Origin: Methanocorpusculum vombati
GTDB taxonomy: Archaea; Halobacteriota; Methanomicrobia; Methanomicrobiales; Methanocorpusculaceae
Assembly: GCF_026891935.1 (NCBI RefSeq)
Contig: NZ_JAPTGC010000003.1
Coordinates: 62,001 to 126,000 of the forward strand
Direction: 5' to 3'
Length of the DNA: 64,000 bases
The first letter of the stretch is position 1, and every line of letters begins with the position of its first letter. The notes under the pieces were generated by a model that worked only from the letters and a program-made list of their open reading frames with translations, ran no database searches and was not told the DNA's origin. This document shows, one piece after another, positions 26,816 through 34,449 of the stretch. A program made the position numbers and the translations under genes.

Positions 26816-27109
26816 ATGAAAATTGCCTGCTGCGGGGTGGACTGTGATGCCTGCAAGTATCCTGACGGCTGTTCCGGCTGCCGTGAGGCTGCCGGAAAGC
26901 CCTTCTGGACAGCGTATGTGAACATCACCGTCTGTCCGGTCTATGACTGCTGTGTCCGTGAACGGGAGCGGTCTTCCTGTGGCGGTTGCCCGGAATATCC
27001 CTGCAAACACCATTTCGCCTATCCGGATCCGTTTATGAGCGAAGAGGAACAGAAGAAAACACAGGAAGAAAAAATGAAAGATCTGCGTGATGTGCAAAGG
27101 AGTGCCTGA
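26816..27109 (+). CDS. Small Cys-rich DUF3795-like protein
   Basis: 97 residues with many cysteines: CCGVDCDACKYPDGCSGC at the N-terminus, then CPVYDCC, CGGCPEYPC. This spacing resembles DUF3795, a small putative metal- or cluster-binding family common in anaerobes. A TATA-like CTATATC lies about 30 nt before the ATG and no Shine-Dalgarno is seen, so the mRNA is probably leaderless. The C-terminus is a charged helix (EEEQKKTQEEKMKD). It is convergent with the next gene, 18 nt apart. Confidence 0.7.
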   Translation: MKIACCGVDCDACKYPDGCSGCREAAGKPFWTAYVNITVCPVYDCCVRERERSSCGGCPEYPCKHHFAYPDPFMSEEEQKKTQEEKMKDLRDVQRSA

Positions 27110-27127
27110 TGCCGGAGAAAAAAGAGA

Positions 27128-27652
27128 TTAGTTTTCCGGTGTCTCCGCATTCGTTTCATCGAGAATACTATTCTCCGTTTCAATCCGGTTGCGGTAGGCG
27201 ACCAGTGCTGCCGCGTACTCCTCGGACTCGTGGAAACCTTTGAGGAACTCGTCGGTTGTCTCACCGGTTGCAACACCGGCCTCTTCGGCAAGATCGGGGA
27301 TGATCTCTGCTGCCTGCTCATCCACACTATTCTGGGAATCGATGGCAACATCCATGAGGGTATCAATCGCACTCTGATCCGCGAAGTACTTTCCCATTGA
27401 TGTACAGTAATTCATCAGAATCTCTGCCGCCTGTTTTTCCTTCTTCAGTTCCTTCAGTGTTTTTTTGGCAGCCTTCGTCTGCTTTGCAAGTTTTTTGTGG
27501 GAGTCCGTTACCTTTTTCGCGTTTTTTCCCTTCAGTTTATTGTTGCCGCCGTTTGGGCTTTTTCCTTTGGCGGAGGAGGTTACAATAACAATTTTCTTCT
27601 CGCCGTTTAGTTTAATGACATTATTGTCGCCTTTTGATTTCTCTGAGGCCAT
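27128..27652 (-). CDS. Lysine-rich hypothetical protein
   Basis: 174 residues when started at MASEKSKG (27652), which has AAGGAG about 12 nt upstream; a TTG at 27664 is too close to that site. The first 90 residues are very basic and low in complexity (KKTLKELKKEKQAAE), likely coiled or nucleic-acid binding. The second half is acidic (DEQAAEIIPDLAEEAG). There is no signal peptide or membrane segment. I recognise no family. Confidence 0.55.
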   Translation of the reverse strand: MASEKSKGDNNVIKLNGEKKIVIVTSSAKGKSPNGGNNKLKGKNAKKVTDSHKKLAKQTKAAKKTLKELKKEKQAAEILMNYCTSMGKYFADQSAIDTLMDVAIDSQNSVDEQAAEIIPDLAEEAGVATGETTDEFLKGFHESEEYAAALVAYRNRIETENSILDETNAETPEN

Positions 27653-27790
27653 GGAAGTACACAACTCCTTGTGTACTACTGCGTTGATTTTGTAATGATA
27701 TTAGTCTTTAGGTGATACCCAAACTGTTCGGAATTTTCACATGAATTTTGCCGATTTTTCTCTATCCCTATGATATTTTTCTTCTTTCGC

Positions 27791-27860
27791 GTGATCGGTG
27801 TGGTTTTTTTCATTCCGCCCGCTCACCAGAAGACAGTTTCCGGAAAAAAGGGCTGAATAC
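27791..27860 (-). repeat. Dispersed intergenic repeat, copy X
   Basis: Read on the minus strand it starts GTATTCAGCCC, has TTTTTTCCGGAAACTGT, then TCTGGTGAGCGGGCGG, and ends with an A-run and CCACACCGAT. A second copy with the same order of blocks lies at 41711-41788 on the plus strand. Here it sits 3' of the DUF373 gene, so it may also contribute to termination. Confidence 0.6.
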
Positions 27861-27900
27861 TTTTACGGTATCACAGTTACGCCCCTGAAAAAAATAAAAA

Positions 27901-29082
27901 TTAATATTTGATCTTCTTGTACACCGGAGCACGGCTTTTTTCCTCGGCCTCTGTGTCCTGCCGCATCTTCCGTTCGATCCAGTCAAGTACATACCGCTGG
28001 ACCAGCGGCCGGTAATAGATTCCCGTAAACGCCACAATCAGTCCTGCGAGTGTCAGCAGAATAATTGCCACAATTCCCTCGGTTGCGTTGAAGGGGAATG
28101 GTTCAACCGGTGAAATCGACAGGAAGTAGATTACCGCGCCGTACATAATCATACCGATTGCCACTACAAAGAACGGTACGACAAACATCCGGGCAAGCGC
28201 TTTTCGTTCGTTCTGTACATAGTCCGTGATTTTACCGGCGGCTGCAAGCAGACCTGCAGTCATCACCCAGATGATCGCGCCGTACAGGAATGTCATAATA
28301 TTGTAGAGCAGTCCTGCATCGCCCGAGACCGGATAATAGGTGATGATGCTCATGAGACCTGCGATCACTCCGCAGATAACCAGAATACCGGCAATGATAT
28401 AAGCAACAAACGACATCCTCCCTTTATGGAACGAGTCGACGAGACCGTAGTAGATATAGCCGATGTACTCGTCGAGATCGAATCCCTTTATCAGCAGGTA
28501 TACGCCGATAATTCCGATTACAACCAGCATTGCCGGAATTTCGTCAGAGACAAGTGATGCAATCACATACAGGATCATCGCAAGTGCTATCGGCACCAGA
28601 ACACTGCGGGCAATTTTCGGGTCGTTGAACAGCTTTTTGATGATATAGTATGTACCCTCGATGTTGGGCAGCTGCTTGATTACCACCCGCACCACCCCTG
28701 ATATTTTCAGATGCGACTGGATAATCGGCAGAACAAACTCATCTTCCGCACCGTCCGAGATAAGGATACAGTTTTCCACTCCGGTATCGGCAATCACTTT
28801 CTCTAACAGCTCTGCAATCCGGCGGTCGCCTTCCAGCATATTCATATGGTTACCGCCGATTACCGCAACCTCGACATCCTCGCCTTTGCCAAAGAGATCA
28901 TCGTAGGTTTTAATCGCCTGAAAAATCGCGTTTGTATCCGAGTCTTCCGGGTCTGCAATGCCGAGCCGTGTTGCTGCGTCCAGACAGGCCTCTCTTCCTA
29001 CAACAGGACTGATTACTCCTGCTTTATATCCGATATCATCGTCACGATCAACGCTGAGAATCAGAGTCCGTCCGGCAGTCAT
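27901..29082 (-). CDS. DUF373 family membrane protein
   Basis: A 393-residue archaeal protein. The N-terminal 150 residues form a soluble domain with LILSVDRDDDIGYKAG near residue 7, VAVIGGNHMNM and ILISDGAEDEFVLPII, which looks like a nucleotide- or metal-binding alpha/beta fold. About seven hydrophobic segments follow, ending in a charged tail (ERKMRQDTEAEEK). The family is conserved across euryarchaea; its function is unknown. The downstream repeat X lies 40 nt past the stop. Confidence 0.88.
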   Translation of the reverse strand: MTAGRTLILSVDRDDDIGYKAGVISPVVGREACLDAATRLGIADPEDSDTNAIFQAIKTYDDLFGKGEDVEVAVIGGNHMNMLEGDRRIAELLEKVIADTGVENCILISDGAEDEFVLPIIQSHLKISGVVRVVIKQLPNIEGTYYIIKKLFNDPKIARSVLVPIALAMILYVIASLVSDEIPAMLVVIGIIGVYLLIKGFDLDEYIGYIYYGLVDSFHKGRMSFVAYIIAGILVICGVIAGLMSIITYYPVSGDAGLLYNIMTFLYGAIIWVMTAGLLAAAGKITDYVQNERKALARMFVVPFFVVAIGMIMYGAVIYFLSISPVEPFPFNATEGIVAIILLTLAGLIVAFTGIYYRPLVQRYVLDWIERKMRQDTEAEEKSRAPVYKKIKY

Positions 29083-29375
29083 TGACTATACGTTTGCGAG
29101 TTCCTCGATAATATACCTGTGGGCGCGGCAGGTATCTTCGGATAGCTATGCGGCATGCGGGTGTTTTTCTGGAAACTGTTTGTAGCCTGGTTCGTGGTGA
29201 GTATGGCCGCATTTGGCGTAACGCTGATCACAATGTTTCCGTGGTTTCAAAGCAAAACCAAAGAAAAAAGCGAACCCACTACCTGTTTCCAGAAAAAAAT
29301 CCACGAAATACTTTCGCCACCATACACCCAGAGCCTCTGTGCTCTGCATACACAAAACAGAAAAAAATATGGAAT
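29083..29375. other. Spacer with a doubtful small membrane ORF and an inverted repeat
   Basis: A plus-strand frame at 29155-29379 encodes 74 residues beginning MRVFFWKLFVAWFVV, with one hydrophobic segment, but it lacks a ribosome-binding site and overlaps the end of the next gene by 4 nt. The blocks TTTTTCTGGAAAC (about 29164) and GTTTCCAGAAAAA (about 29289) form an inverted repeat across it. The first block resembles the core of the repeats at 27791 and 41711. I lean towards noncoding. Confidence 0.3.
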
Positions 29376-30257
29376 TTAGATAAGCTTCGACCGCTGGAGC
29401 TTTAACAGATCCTCGGTCGTCAGCTTCTCGCCGCTCTTGAAAGCATTGAAGATGTTCTCTGCTTCCTTGCGTGCGGACTTGTTCTCCTTGACGGTCTTGA
29501 CTTTCTTCTGCTTGGTGCGCATACCGGTCAGGACTTTGTCGTAGTCACGGAGGTTCTTCTGGCATTCAAGGAATGCCTTGTGCTCTGCATCTGCTGCTTC
29601 CTGAGCCTCGACAAACTGTTTGTGCTTTGCATCTGCACCTTCGCGCGACTTGTCGGCTTTCCGGTAGCACTCAACCATCAGGTCGTGGTGCTTCTGGGCA
29701 AGTTCTGCCTTCTCGGTCACATCTGCGTGGAGTGCGGATGCCTGCTTACGGAACTCGCGTGCCTCGATAAGGCGGCCGCGGACTTCCTTGTTCTGCTCGT
29801 GCTCAACTTCCTGCTCTTTGACTTCGGCACGGAGCTGCTTGATCTTGTCAACAAGCTCGCGCTCCTTTTCCGTTGTCATGACCTCAGTCTGCTGTCTCTC
29901 TTCAAGAGACTCAATCTGACGGAGGATGTCCTTTACGGATGCCTTCTTCTCATGGCTTGCAGCGGCTGCGCCGGAACCTGCATCGCCTCTGAGTGCGTCA
30001 ATCTCCTCAAAGAGTGCATTTGCCTTGTCGTTTAACTCATTGCGCTGTTCTTTCAGAGTCTGGACGTCATTGTTGTACTGATCACGAAGTTCTTTGTTCT
30101 TCTGTGCATCCTCAACATACTGGCGGGTTGCATTGTTCAACTCGTTTCTCTCGCGTGCAAACTGGCTTGCCTGCGCGTTTAACTCGTTGCGTTTTGCTTT
30201 GTGTTCTTCGGACTCTTCAAGGAGTGTTTTTCTCTTTTCGACAAGATCTTCGGTCAA
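29376..30257 (-). CDS. Coiled-coil protein of the archaeal COG1340 type
   Basis: 293 residues that are almost entirely charged heptad-like coiled coil (RNELNAQASQFARERNELN, REFRKQASALHADVTEKAEL), interrupted by a Gly/Ala-rich hinge (DAGSGAAAASHEKK) near residue 100. No membrane segment or signal is present. The C-terminus has a short basic part and KLTTEDLLKLQRSKLI-like end. It starts with TTG at 30257, preceded by AGGT at 8 nt. It resembles archaeal COG1340 coiled-coil proteins, whose function is unknown. It lies close to the DUF373 gene on the same strand. Confidence 0.75.
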   Translation of the reverse strand: MTEDLVEKRKTLLEESEEHKAKRNELNAQASQFARERNELNNATRQYVEDAQKNKELRDQYNNDVQTLKEQRNELNDKANALFEEIDALRGDAGSGAAAASHEKKASVKDILRQIESLEERQQTEVMTTEKERELVDKIKQLRAEVKEQEVEHEQNKEVRGRLIEAREFRKQASALHADVTEKAELAQKHHDLMVECYRKADKSREGADAKHKQFVEAQEAADAEHKAFLECQKNLRDYDKVLTGMRTKQKKVKTVKENKSARKEAENIFNAFKSGEKLTTEDLLKLQRSKLI

Positions 30258-30507
30258 CGTTCTTACCTATCCTGAGCAGTCGTCTGTCAGATCAGAGCGG
30301 GGAAAGACACACGGAAAAGGACACGGAAGCAAATACAAAACTGCATGAAGAATGACACAAAAACGAATCTAAAATTTCAAGCGAACGAATGGTATTCAAC
30401 CTCCTGTACTTTCTGCCGTCTGCCTTTAGGTCTCTGCCCTGCAGATATACGACTTTCCTATAATAAATGGTGCTATGCTGATTTAAACATATCGAAGATC
30501 CGGGAGG

Positions 30508-30607
30508 TGTCCGTCCGGAGAAAAAACGAAAGACGCGGGTACCAACCCACTCGCGGGTTGGGGTTTTTCAGGGACGGACATGTGTGTGTATTTCCGGGTT
30601 CCGTCCC
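30508..30607. other. Nested and competing hairpins 3' of ftsZ
   Basis: TGTCCGTCC (30508-30516) can pair with GGACGGACA (30572-30580), enclosing a second hairpin CCAACCC/GGGTTGG with a T-run after it on the plus strand and an A/T-rich stretch on the other side. The same GGGACGG (30571-30577) can instead pair with CCGTCCC at 30601-30607. It lies in the 502-bp gap between the ftsZ stop (30760) and the coiled-coil gene start (30257). It is likely a terminator or attenuator on the minus strand. No gene is visible in 30258-30759. Confidence 0.5.
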
Positions 30608-30759
30608 TGTGTGAATATATTCTATAGTATTCTATGTCCTTTCTTTGTATCCTCTGAGGATTTGTTCCGGGGGTATGTTTTGCGTGTGTGGTGTGGTTTT
30701 TTCCCGGAACACCTGTGTGGTGTAATGTATGAAACCTGATGTAATTATGGTTAGCAGTC

Positions 30760-31923
30760 TTACATAATCCAGTCAAAGCTTGAGCCGCTGCGGGCGGTTG
30801 CGGCGTTGCTGGAAGACTGGGTGGCTGGTGAGGAGGACTGGAATCCGTAGACGTTTGCGTCCGAGCGGGAAGACTTGGTTGCCGTGTTGACTGCATGGCC
30901 GCCGAGAATCTGCGGGCTCTGGATGCCGGTCATGATTGCCATAACGGAGACCTTGCCCTCGAAGTCCTTGCGGACACGTGCGCCCCAGATAACATCTGCG
31001 TGCGGGTCAAGTTCATACGTGAGCTGCTGGGCGATCTCTTCTGCATCGTGGAGCGTGAGATCGTTACCGCCGGTGATGTGGATCAGGCCGCCGGTTGCGC
31101 CTCTGAAGTCAATGTCAAGAAGCGGGTGTGCGAGGCAGTCACGGATAACGCTCTCTGCTTTGTTCTGCTGCTTGGACTCGCCGACCAGCATGACAGCAAG
31201 ACCGCCCTTGCTCATAATTGCGCGGACATCTGCGTAGTCGATGTTGATTAAGGACGGTTCGGTGATGGTCTCGGAGATTCCTTTGACGGTCTCTGCGATG
31301 ATCTGGTCCATGACAGAGAATGCCTGACCGAGCGGGAGGTTCGGGACAAAGTTCTTGAGTCTGTTGTTGTCAAGAACAATCACGGAGTCTGCTGCCTGGC
31401 GCATTGCCTCCAGACCGTCTTCGGCCTTGAGCATTCTTGCACGCTCAACCTGGAACGGATAGCTGACCATGGCAACAACGATTGCGCCGTGCTCTTTTGC
31501 GATCTGTGCAACAACCGGTGCGGATCCGGTACCGGTTCCGCCGCCCATGCCTGCGGTGACGAAGACAAGGTCTGCGTCCTTTAAGATCTCTTCCAGCGTC
31601 GGGCGGGCCATCTCGGCTGCACGGCGGCCGACGTCGGGGAATCCTCCGGCGCCCAGGCCCCGGGTCAGGGATTTTCCGATCAGGACACGTTTATCGGCCT
31701 GAATCATGTCAAGGTGCTGCTTGTCGGTGTTAATGGCGATCGTTTCCGATCCTGCAACCTTCATGTTGTGGAGACGGTTGATGGTGTTGTTTCCTGCGCC
31801 GCCGCATCCGACAATGACGATTCTTGGCTGTCCAAGCATGTCGTCATCGTCAACGATGGAGGTCTTCTGCATTCCCTTTTCAAGTTCTGAGTTTTTTAAT
31901 GCCTCGTTAATGATGCTCTGCAT
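30760..31923 (-). CDS. ftsZ2: Cell division protein FtsZ, FtsZ2-like
   Basis: A 387-residue tubulin-like GTPase that forms the division ring. The N-terminus has [18 protein letters not shown], the tubulin signature is [10 protein letters not shown] (residues 127-136), and the synergy loop includes [11 protein letters not shown]. The N-terminal MQSIINEAL extension and INTDKQHL segment match archaeal FtsZ2 as I remember it from haloarchaea. The C-terminal tail is Ser-rich and ends FDWIM. GGTG lies 8 nt before the ATG. It follows the CdrS-like regulator gene after 26 nt, and the two are most likely one transcript. Confidence 0.93.
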   Translation of the reverse strand: MQSIINEALKNSELEKGMQKTSIVDDDDMLGQPRIVIVGCGGAGNNTINRLHNMKVAGSETIAINTDKQHLDMIQADKRVLIGKSLTRGLGAGGFPDVGRRAAEMARPTLEEILKDADLVFVTAGMGGGTGTGSAPVVAQIAKEHGAIVVAMVSYPFQVERARMLKAEDGLEAMRQAADSVIVLDNNRLKNFVPNLPLGQAFSVMDQIIAETVKGISETITEPSLINIDYADVRAIMSKGGLAVMLVGESKQQNKAESVIRDCLAHPLLDIDFRGATGGLIHITGGNDLTLHDAEEIAQQLTYELDPHADVIWGARVRKDFEGKVSVMAIMTGIQSPQILGGHAVNTATKSSRSDANVYGFQSSSPATQSSSNAATARSGSSFDWIM

Positions 31924-31949
31924 TTTTCACACCCCAATAATTTTTAACT

Positions 31950-32135
31950 TTAGAGTCGTACGTCGAATGTGGATACTTGTTCACTTTCACGGATAATCCG
32001 CTCTGATCTTCCGGCGAGAAACTCTCTGACAGCATATCTGACGGCTTCTGACACGGTGGGAAACTCCCCAGTTTCCACGAGTTTCTCAAGCAGTTCGACC
32101 TGCTGCGGTGGTAGGCGGATGGTGATTCTGTCCAT
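31950..32135 (-). CDS. cdrS: Ribbon-helix-helix regulator, CdrS-like
   Basis: 61 residues beginning [20 protein letters not shown], a strand-helix-helix (CopG/MetJ-type) DNA-binding unit with [20 protein letters not shown] stands five bases before the ATG, so I use 32135 rather than the longer frame to 32198. In haloarchaea a small RHH protein, CdrS, is encoded beside ftsZ2 and controls it; the size, fold and position here are the same. Six 11-bp direct repeats lie directly upstream (32147-32212), overlapping the presumed leader, which suggests autoregulation. The symbol is assigned by context and family, not by a search. Confidence 0.8.
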   Translation of the reverse strand: MDRITIRLPPQQVELLEKLVETGEFPTVSEAVRYAVREFLAGRSERIIRESEQVSTFDVRL

Positions 32136-32146
32136 TGTAACTCCAT

Positions 32147-32212
32147 TCAGACAATTGTCAGTCATTTGTCCGACATTTGTCTGACGTTTGTAAGACATTC
32201 GACTGACGTCCT
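32147..32212 (-). promoter_or_regulatory. Six tandem 11-bp operator-like repeats upstream of cdrS-ftsZ2
   Basis: On the plus strand the units are TCAGACAATTG, TCAGTCATTTG, TCCGACATTTG, TCTGACGTTTG, TAAGACATTCG and ACTGACGTCCT, with consensus TCNGACATTTG. They are contiguous with no spacer. A near-dyad ATTTGGACAAAT follows at 32214-32225. The array lies between the TATA box at 32244 and the cdrS ATG at 32135, so a bound protein would block transcription start or early elongation. One repeat per helical turn fits side-by-side RHH dimers. Binding by CdrS is inferred. Confidence 0.75.
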
Positions 32213-32243
32213 AATTTGGACAAATCATAATTGAATTTCTTGG

Positions 32244-32251
32244 TATATATA
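32244..32251. promoter_or_regulatory. Shared palindromic TATA box, cdrS-ftsZ2 / cobD
   Basis: TATATATA reads the same on both strands. It would place the minus-strand start near 32220, giving a leader of about 85 nt to cdrS, and the plus-strand start near 32275, ahead of cobD at 32342. Whether both directions are used cannot be told from sequence. Confidence 0.5.
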
Positions 32252-32341
32252 GGTATGTGTAACGTTTCGTCCCGGATCCTTTCCATTCTGCACTTTATTT
32301 ATGTCTGGGGTGTGAATAGTAGTGATCAGGAACAAGGCAGC

Positions 32342-33352
32342 ATGGTAGGACATTTTCCGGAAAAAGCAGTTCACGGAGGAAAAGTGCAGGAGCTGCGGCG
32401 TATTTTCGGTCATGATTTTCTTGACGTAAGCGCAAGCATGAACCCCTTTGTACCGCAGGTTCGGGCTGACTTCTCCTGCGCGGATTTGTCCCGGTATCCT
32501 GACGACAGTTATACCGAACTGAAGGAGATTATTGCCTGCGTTTTTTCGCGCAACATCGATGAAATCTGTCTGGGGAACGGATCTGCAGAGCTGATACGGG
32601 TGTACTGCCACACCGTCCTTTCCCGGGGCGATACCGCGCAGATCGATCCCCCGACGTTTGCAGAGTACGGTCTTTCCGCAGAACTCGCCGGCGCTGCCGT
32701 GTTGCCGGGGACACGGCTCGGGGATCGTGTCCCCGCAGTCCGGTTCATCTGTAATCCGAACAACCCGACCGGGCATCTGCTTTCCCGCGACGTGATGCTT
32801 ACCGAACTTGACCGGTGCACAAAAGCAGGTACGCAGCTGTTTGTGGATGAGGCATTTATGGATCTGTCCTGTCCGGAGGATTCTATCACCGATGTTTTAT
32901 CCGACAATCTGTTTGTGATGCGGTCGCTGACGAAGTCGTTTGCCGTGCCGGGGATCCGGTTCGGGTTCGGGTTTGGGTCGCCGGATCTGATCGAACAGAT
33001 AGAAACGGCACGAACCCCCTGGACGATCAATGCGTTTGCGGAGTATTATGCAAAACTTGCCTTTGCCCATTATCATGAACTGCGCGGTGCGGCAGAACGG
33101 ATTGCCGCCGAACGGGAGTGGTACTATGCCCGGCTGGATGAACTCGGGCTGTCCTACGAACGATCAGCAGTCAATTATATCCTGATACACCTGAACCGCA
33201 GTGCGGCTGCATTTACCCGTGCGATGATTGATCAGGGGGTTTTGGTCCGGGACTGTACGTCGTTTGGTCTTCCGGAGTGTATCCGGGTGTCGGTGGAGAC
33301 CCGCGAGAGAAACGTCCGGGTTCTGGAGGCCGTCGCTGCATGCTTGCGCTGA
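32342..33352 (+). CDS. cobD: CobD-like L-threonine-O-3-phosphate decarboxylase (class I aminotransferase fold)
   Basis: A PLP enzyme of about 336 residues. HGGKVQEL and DVSASMNPF at the N-terminus, RYPDDSYTELK, the FICNPNNPTG motif, and the PLP lysine in SLTKSFAVPGIRFGFG are typical of CobD/HisC-like proteins. CobD makes (R)-1-aminopropan-2-ol phosphate for the cobalamin nucleotide loop. The direct overlap with cobY supports this over histidinol-phosphate aminotransferase. I chose the ATG at 32342 because HGGKV should lie near the N-terminus; the frame is open to 32231 but begins there with TTG. Confidence 0.85.
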   Translation: MVGHFPEKAVHGGKVQELRRIFGHDFLDVSASMNPFVPQVRADFSCADLSRYPDDSYTELKEIIACVFSRNIDEICLGNGSAELIRVYCHTVLSRGDTAQIDPPTFAEYGLSAELAGAAVLPGTRLGDRVPAVRFICNPNNPTGHLLSRDVMLTELDRCTKAGTQLFVDEAFMDLSCPEDSITDVLSDNLFVMRSLTKSFAVPGIRFGFGFGSPDLIEQIETARTPWTINAFAEYYAKLAFAHYHELRGAAERIAAEREWYYARLDELGLSYERSAVNYILIHLNRSAAAFTRAMIDQGVLVRDCTSFGLPECIRVSVETRERNVRVLEAVAACLR

Positions 33353-33945
33353 TTCTTGCAGGCGGGGAAGGATCCCGTCTGCGGCTCGGGGAGAAAGCGC
33401 TGGTAATGGTACATGAGCGGCCGATGATTGCCTGGGTGCTGGATGCGTTTTGTGCTGCAGACTGTGAACCGGTGGTGGTGACATCATACAAAACGCCGTT
33501 TACGCGGAACTGGTGCCGGGCAAACGGGGTTGCATATCTGGATACGGCGGGAGCCGGGTATGTGGAGGATCTGACCGAGGCGGTGGAGGCGTGCGGAGTG
33601 GAAGGCCCGCTGTTTACATCCGCCGCGGATATTCCTTGTCTCACCCGCGATATTATCTGCCGCATCCGTGCAAACCACGAAGAGTCCGGCCTTCCGGCCT
33701 GTTCTGCGTGGGTGCCGGTAAGCAGGTGCGAGGCGTTCGGGATGCAGCCCCGCTACCGTGAGATGGTCTGCGGAGTTGCGGCAACACCGTGTGCAGTGAA
33801 CATTCTGACGGGCAGTCTGATCGGGTCTGTGCAGGAAGAGTACTGCCTGCTGCTGGACGAACCGGGACTTGCATTCAATATCAATACCCGCGAGGAGTTG
33901 GCAGTGCTGGAACGCGAATTTGATTCGGTGCGAAAACACGTGTGA
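33340..33945 (+). CDS. cobY: Adenosylcobinamide-phosphate guanylyltransferase CobY
   Basis: A 201-residue nucleotidyltransferase beginning MLALILAGGEGSRLRLGEKAL, the GTP-binding signature of the NTP-transferase fold, with SAADIPCL as the metal-binding part and NINTREEL near the end. In archaea CobY replaces bacterial CobU for GTP-dependent activation of adenosylcobinamide phosphate. It overlaps the end of cobD by 13 nt in another frame, so the two are tightly coupled. I used the ATG at 33340; the open frame extends upstream only as a shadow of cobD. Confidence 0.9.
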   Translation: MLALILAGGEGSRLRLGEKALVMVHERPMIAWVLDAFCAADCEPVVVTSYKTPFTRNWCRANGVAYLDTAGAGYVEDLTEAVEACGVEGPLFTSAADIPCLTRDIICRIRANHEESGLPACSAWVPVSRCEAFGMQPRYREMVCGVAATPCAVNILTGSLIGSVQEEYCLLLDEPGLAFNINTREELAVLEREFDSVRKHV

Positions 33946-34028
33946 CAACAGCATGGTCAGGAGAAGACATCCGGGCACCGGAGGTACATCTGCATTCCTT
34001 TTTTCATCCTGCCGGATTTCAAAAAAAT

Positions 34029-34448
34029 TCACGGGTGTTCGTCTGGCAGTCCCCACACTGCATACGCAGTCACCACCCCGTCCGGTTCGGGAACTCCCTC
34101 CGGCAGACGGAGAACCTCTCCCTCTTCCGTGACACAAATACGGAAACGGGTCTCCCATGCGGGGGAAAGCGTTATCGAGCGGGAATCATAGGCTTCGCGT
34201 GCGAGGTTCTGGCTCAGATACACGCCATGTTCCGTATCCTCGATTAGCACTTCCTGCATATACCGCATGATATACCAGCGCAGTTCGCTCAGTAAGGCAA
34301 GCCCGCTGGAGACCGTCGATACCTCAACCGAGATACCTGCCTCCAGCTCTTTTGGATGATAAAAACGTAATATGTGGCGGCTGGTCTCCGAGTCGGACAG
34401 CGTCCGGTAGAGATCCACGCCCGGTTTTCCGATACAGATCAGCAGCAT
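34029..34448 (-). CDS. Conserved archaeal hypothetical protein, DUF5804-like
   Basis: A 139-residue soluble protein starting MLLICIGKPGVDLYRTL, with a central VSSGLALLSELRWYIMRYMQ helix region and a TAYAVWGL end. The pattern resembles the archaeal DUF5804 family as I remember it; no function is known. Its ATG is two bases past the stop of PAN-2 on the same strand, so the two genes are probably co-transcribed. A role linked to the proteasome is possible but rests on position alone. Confidence 0.6.
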   Translation of the reverse strand: MLLICIGKPGVDLYRTLSDSETSRHILRFYHPKELEAGISVEVSTVSSGLALLSELRWYIMRYMQEVLIEDTEHGVYLSQNLAREAYDSRSITLSPAWETRFRICVTEEGEVLRLPEGVPEPDGVVTAYAVWGLPDEHP

Positions 34449-34449
34449 C

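Noticed and set aside
29155-29379. 74-codon small membrane protein
   Set aside because: No ribosome-binding site, overlaps the next gene, and spans an inverted repeat related to dispersed elements. Not convincing enough for a CDS call.
31950-32135. Antitoxin of a toxin-antitoxin pair
   Set aside because: The RHH gene is followed by ftsZ, not a toxin, and the small size plus position fits CdrS.
32147-32212. CRISPR array
   Set aside because: The repeats are 11 bp and contiguous with no spacers, so they are operator-like tandem repeats and not CRISPR.
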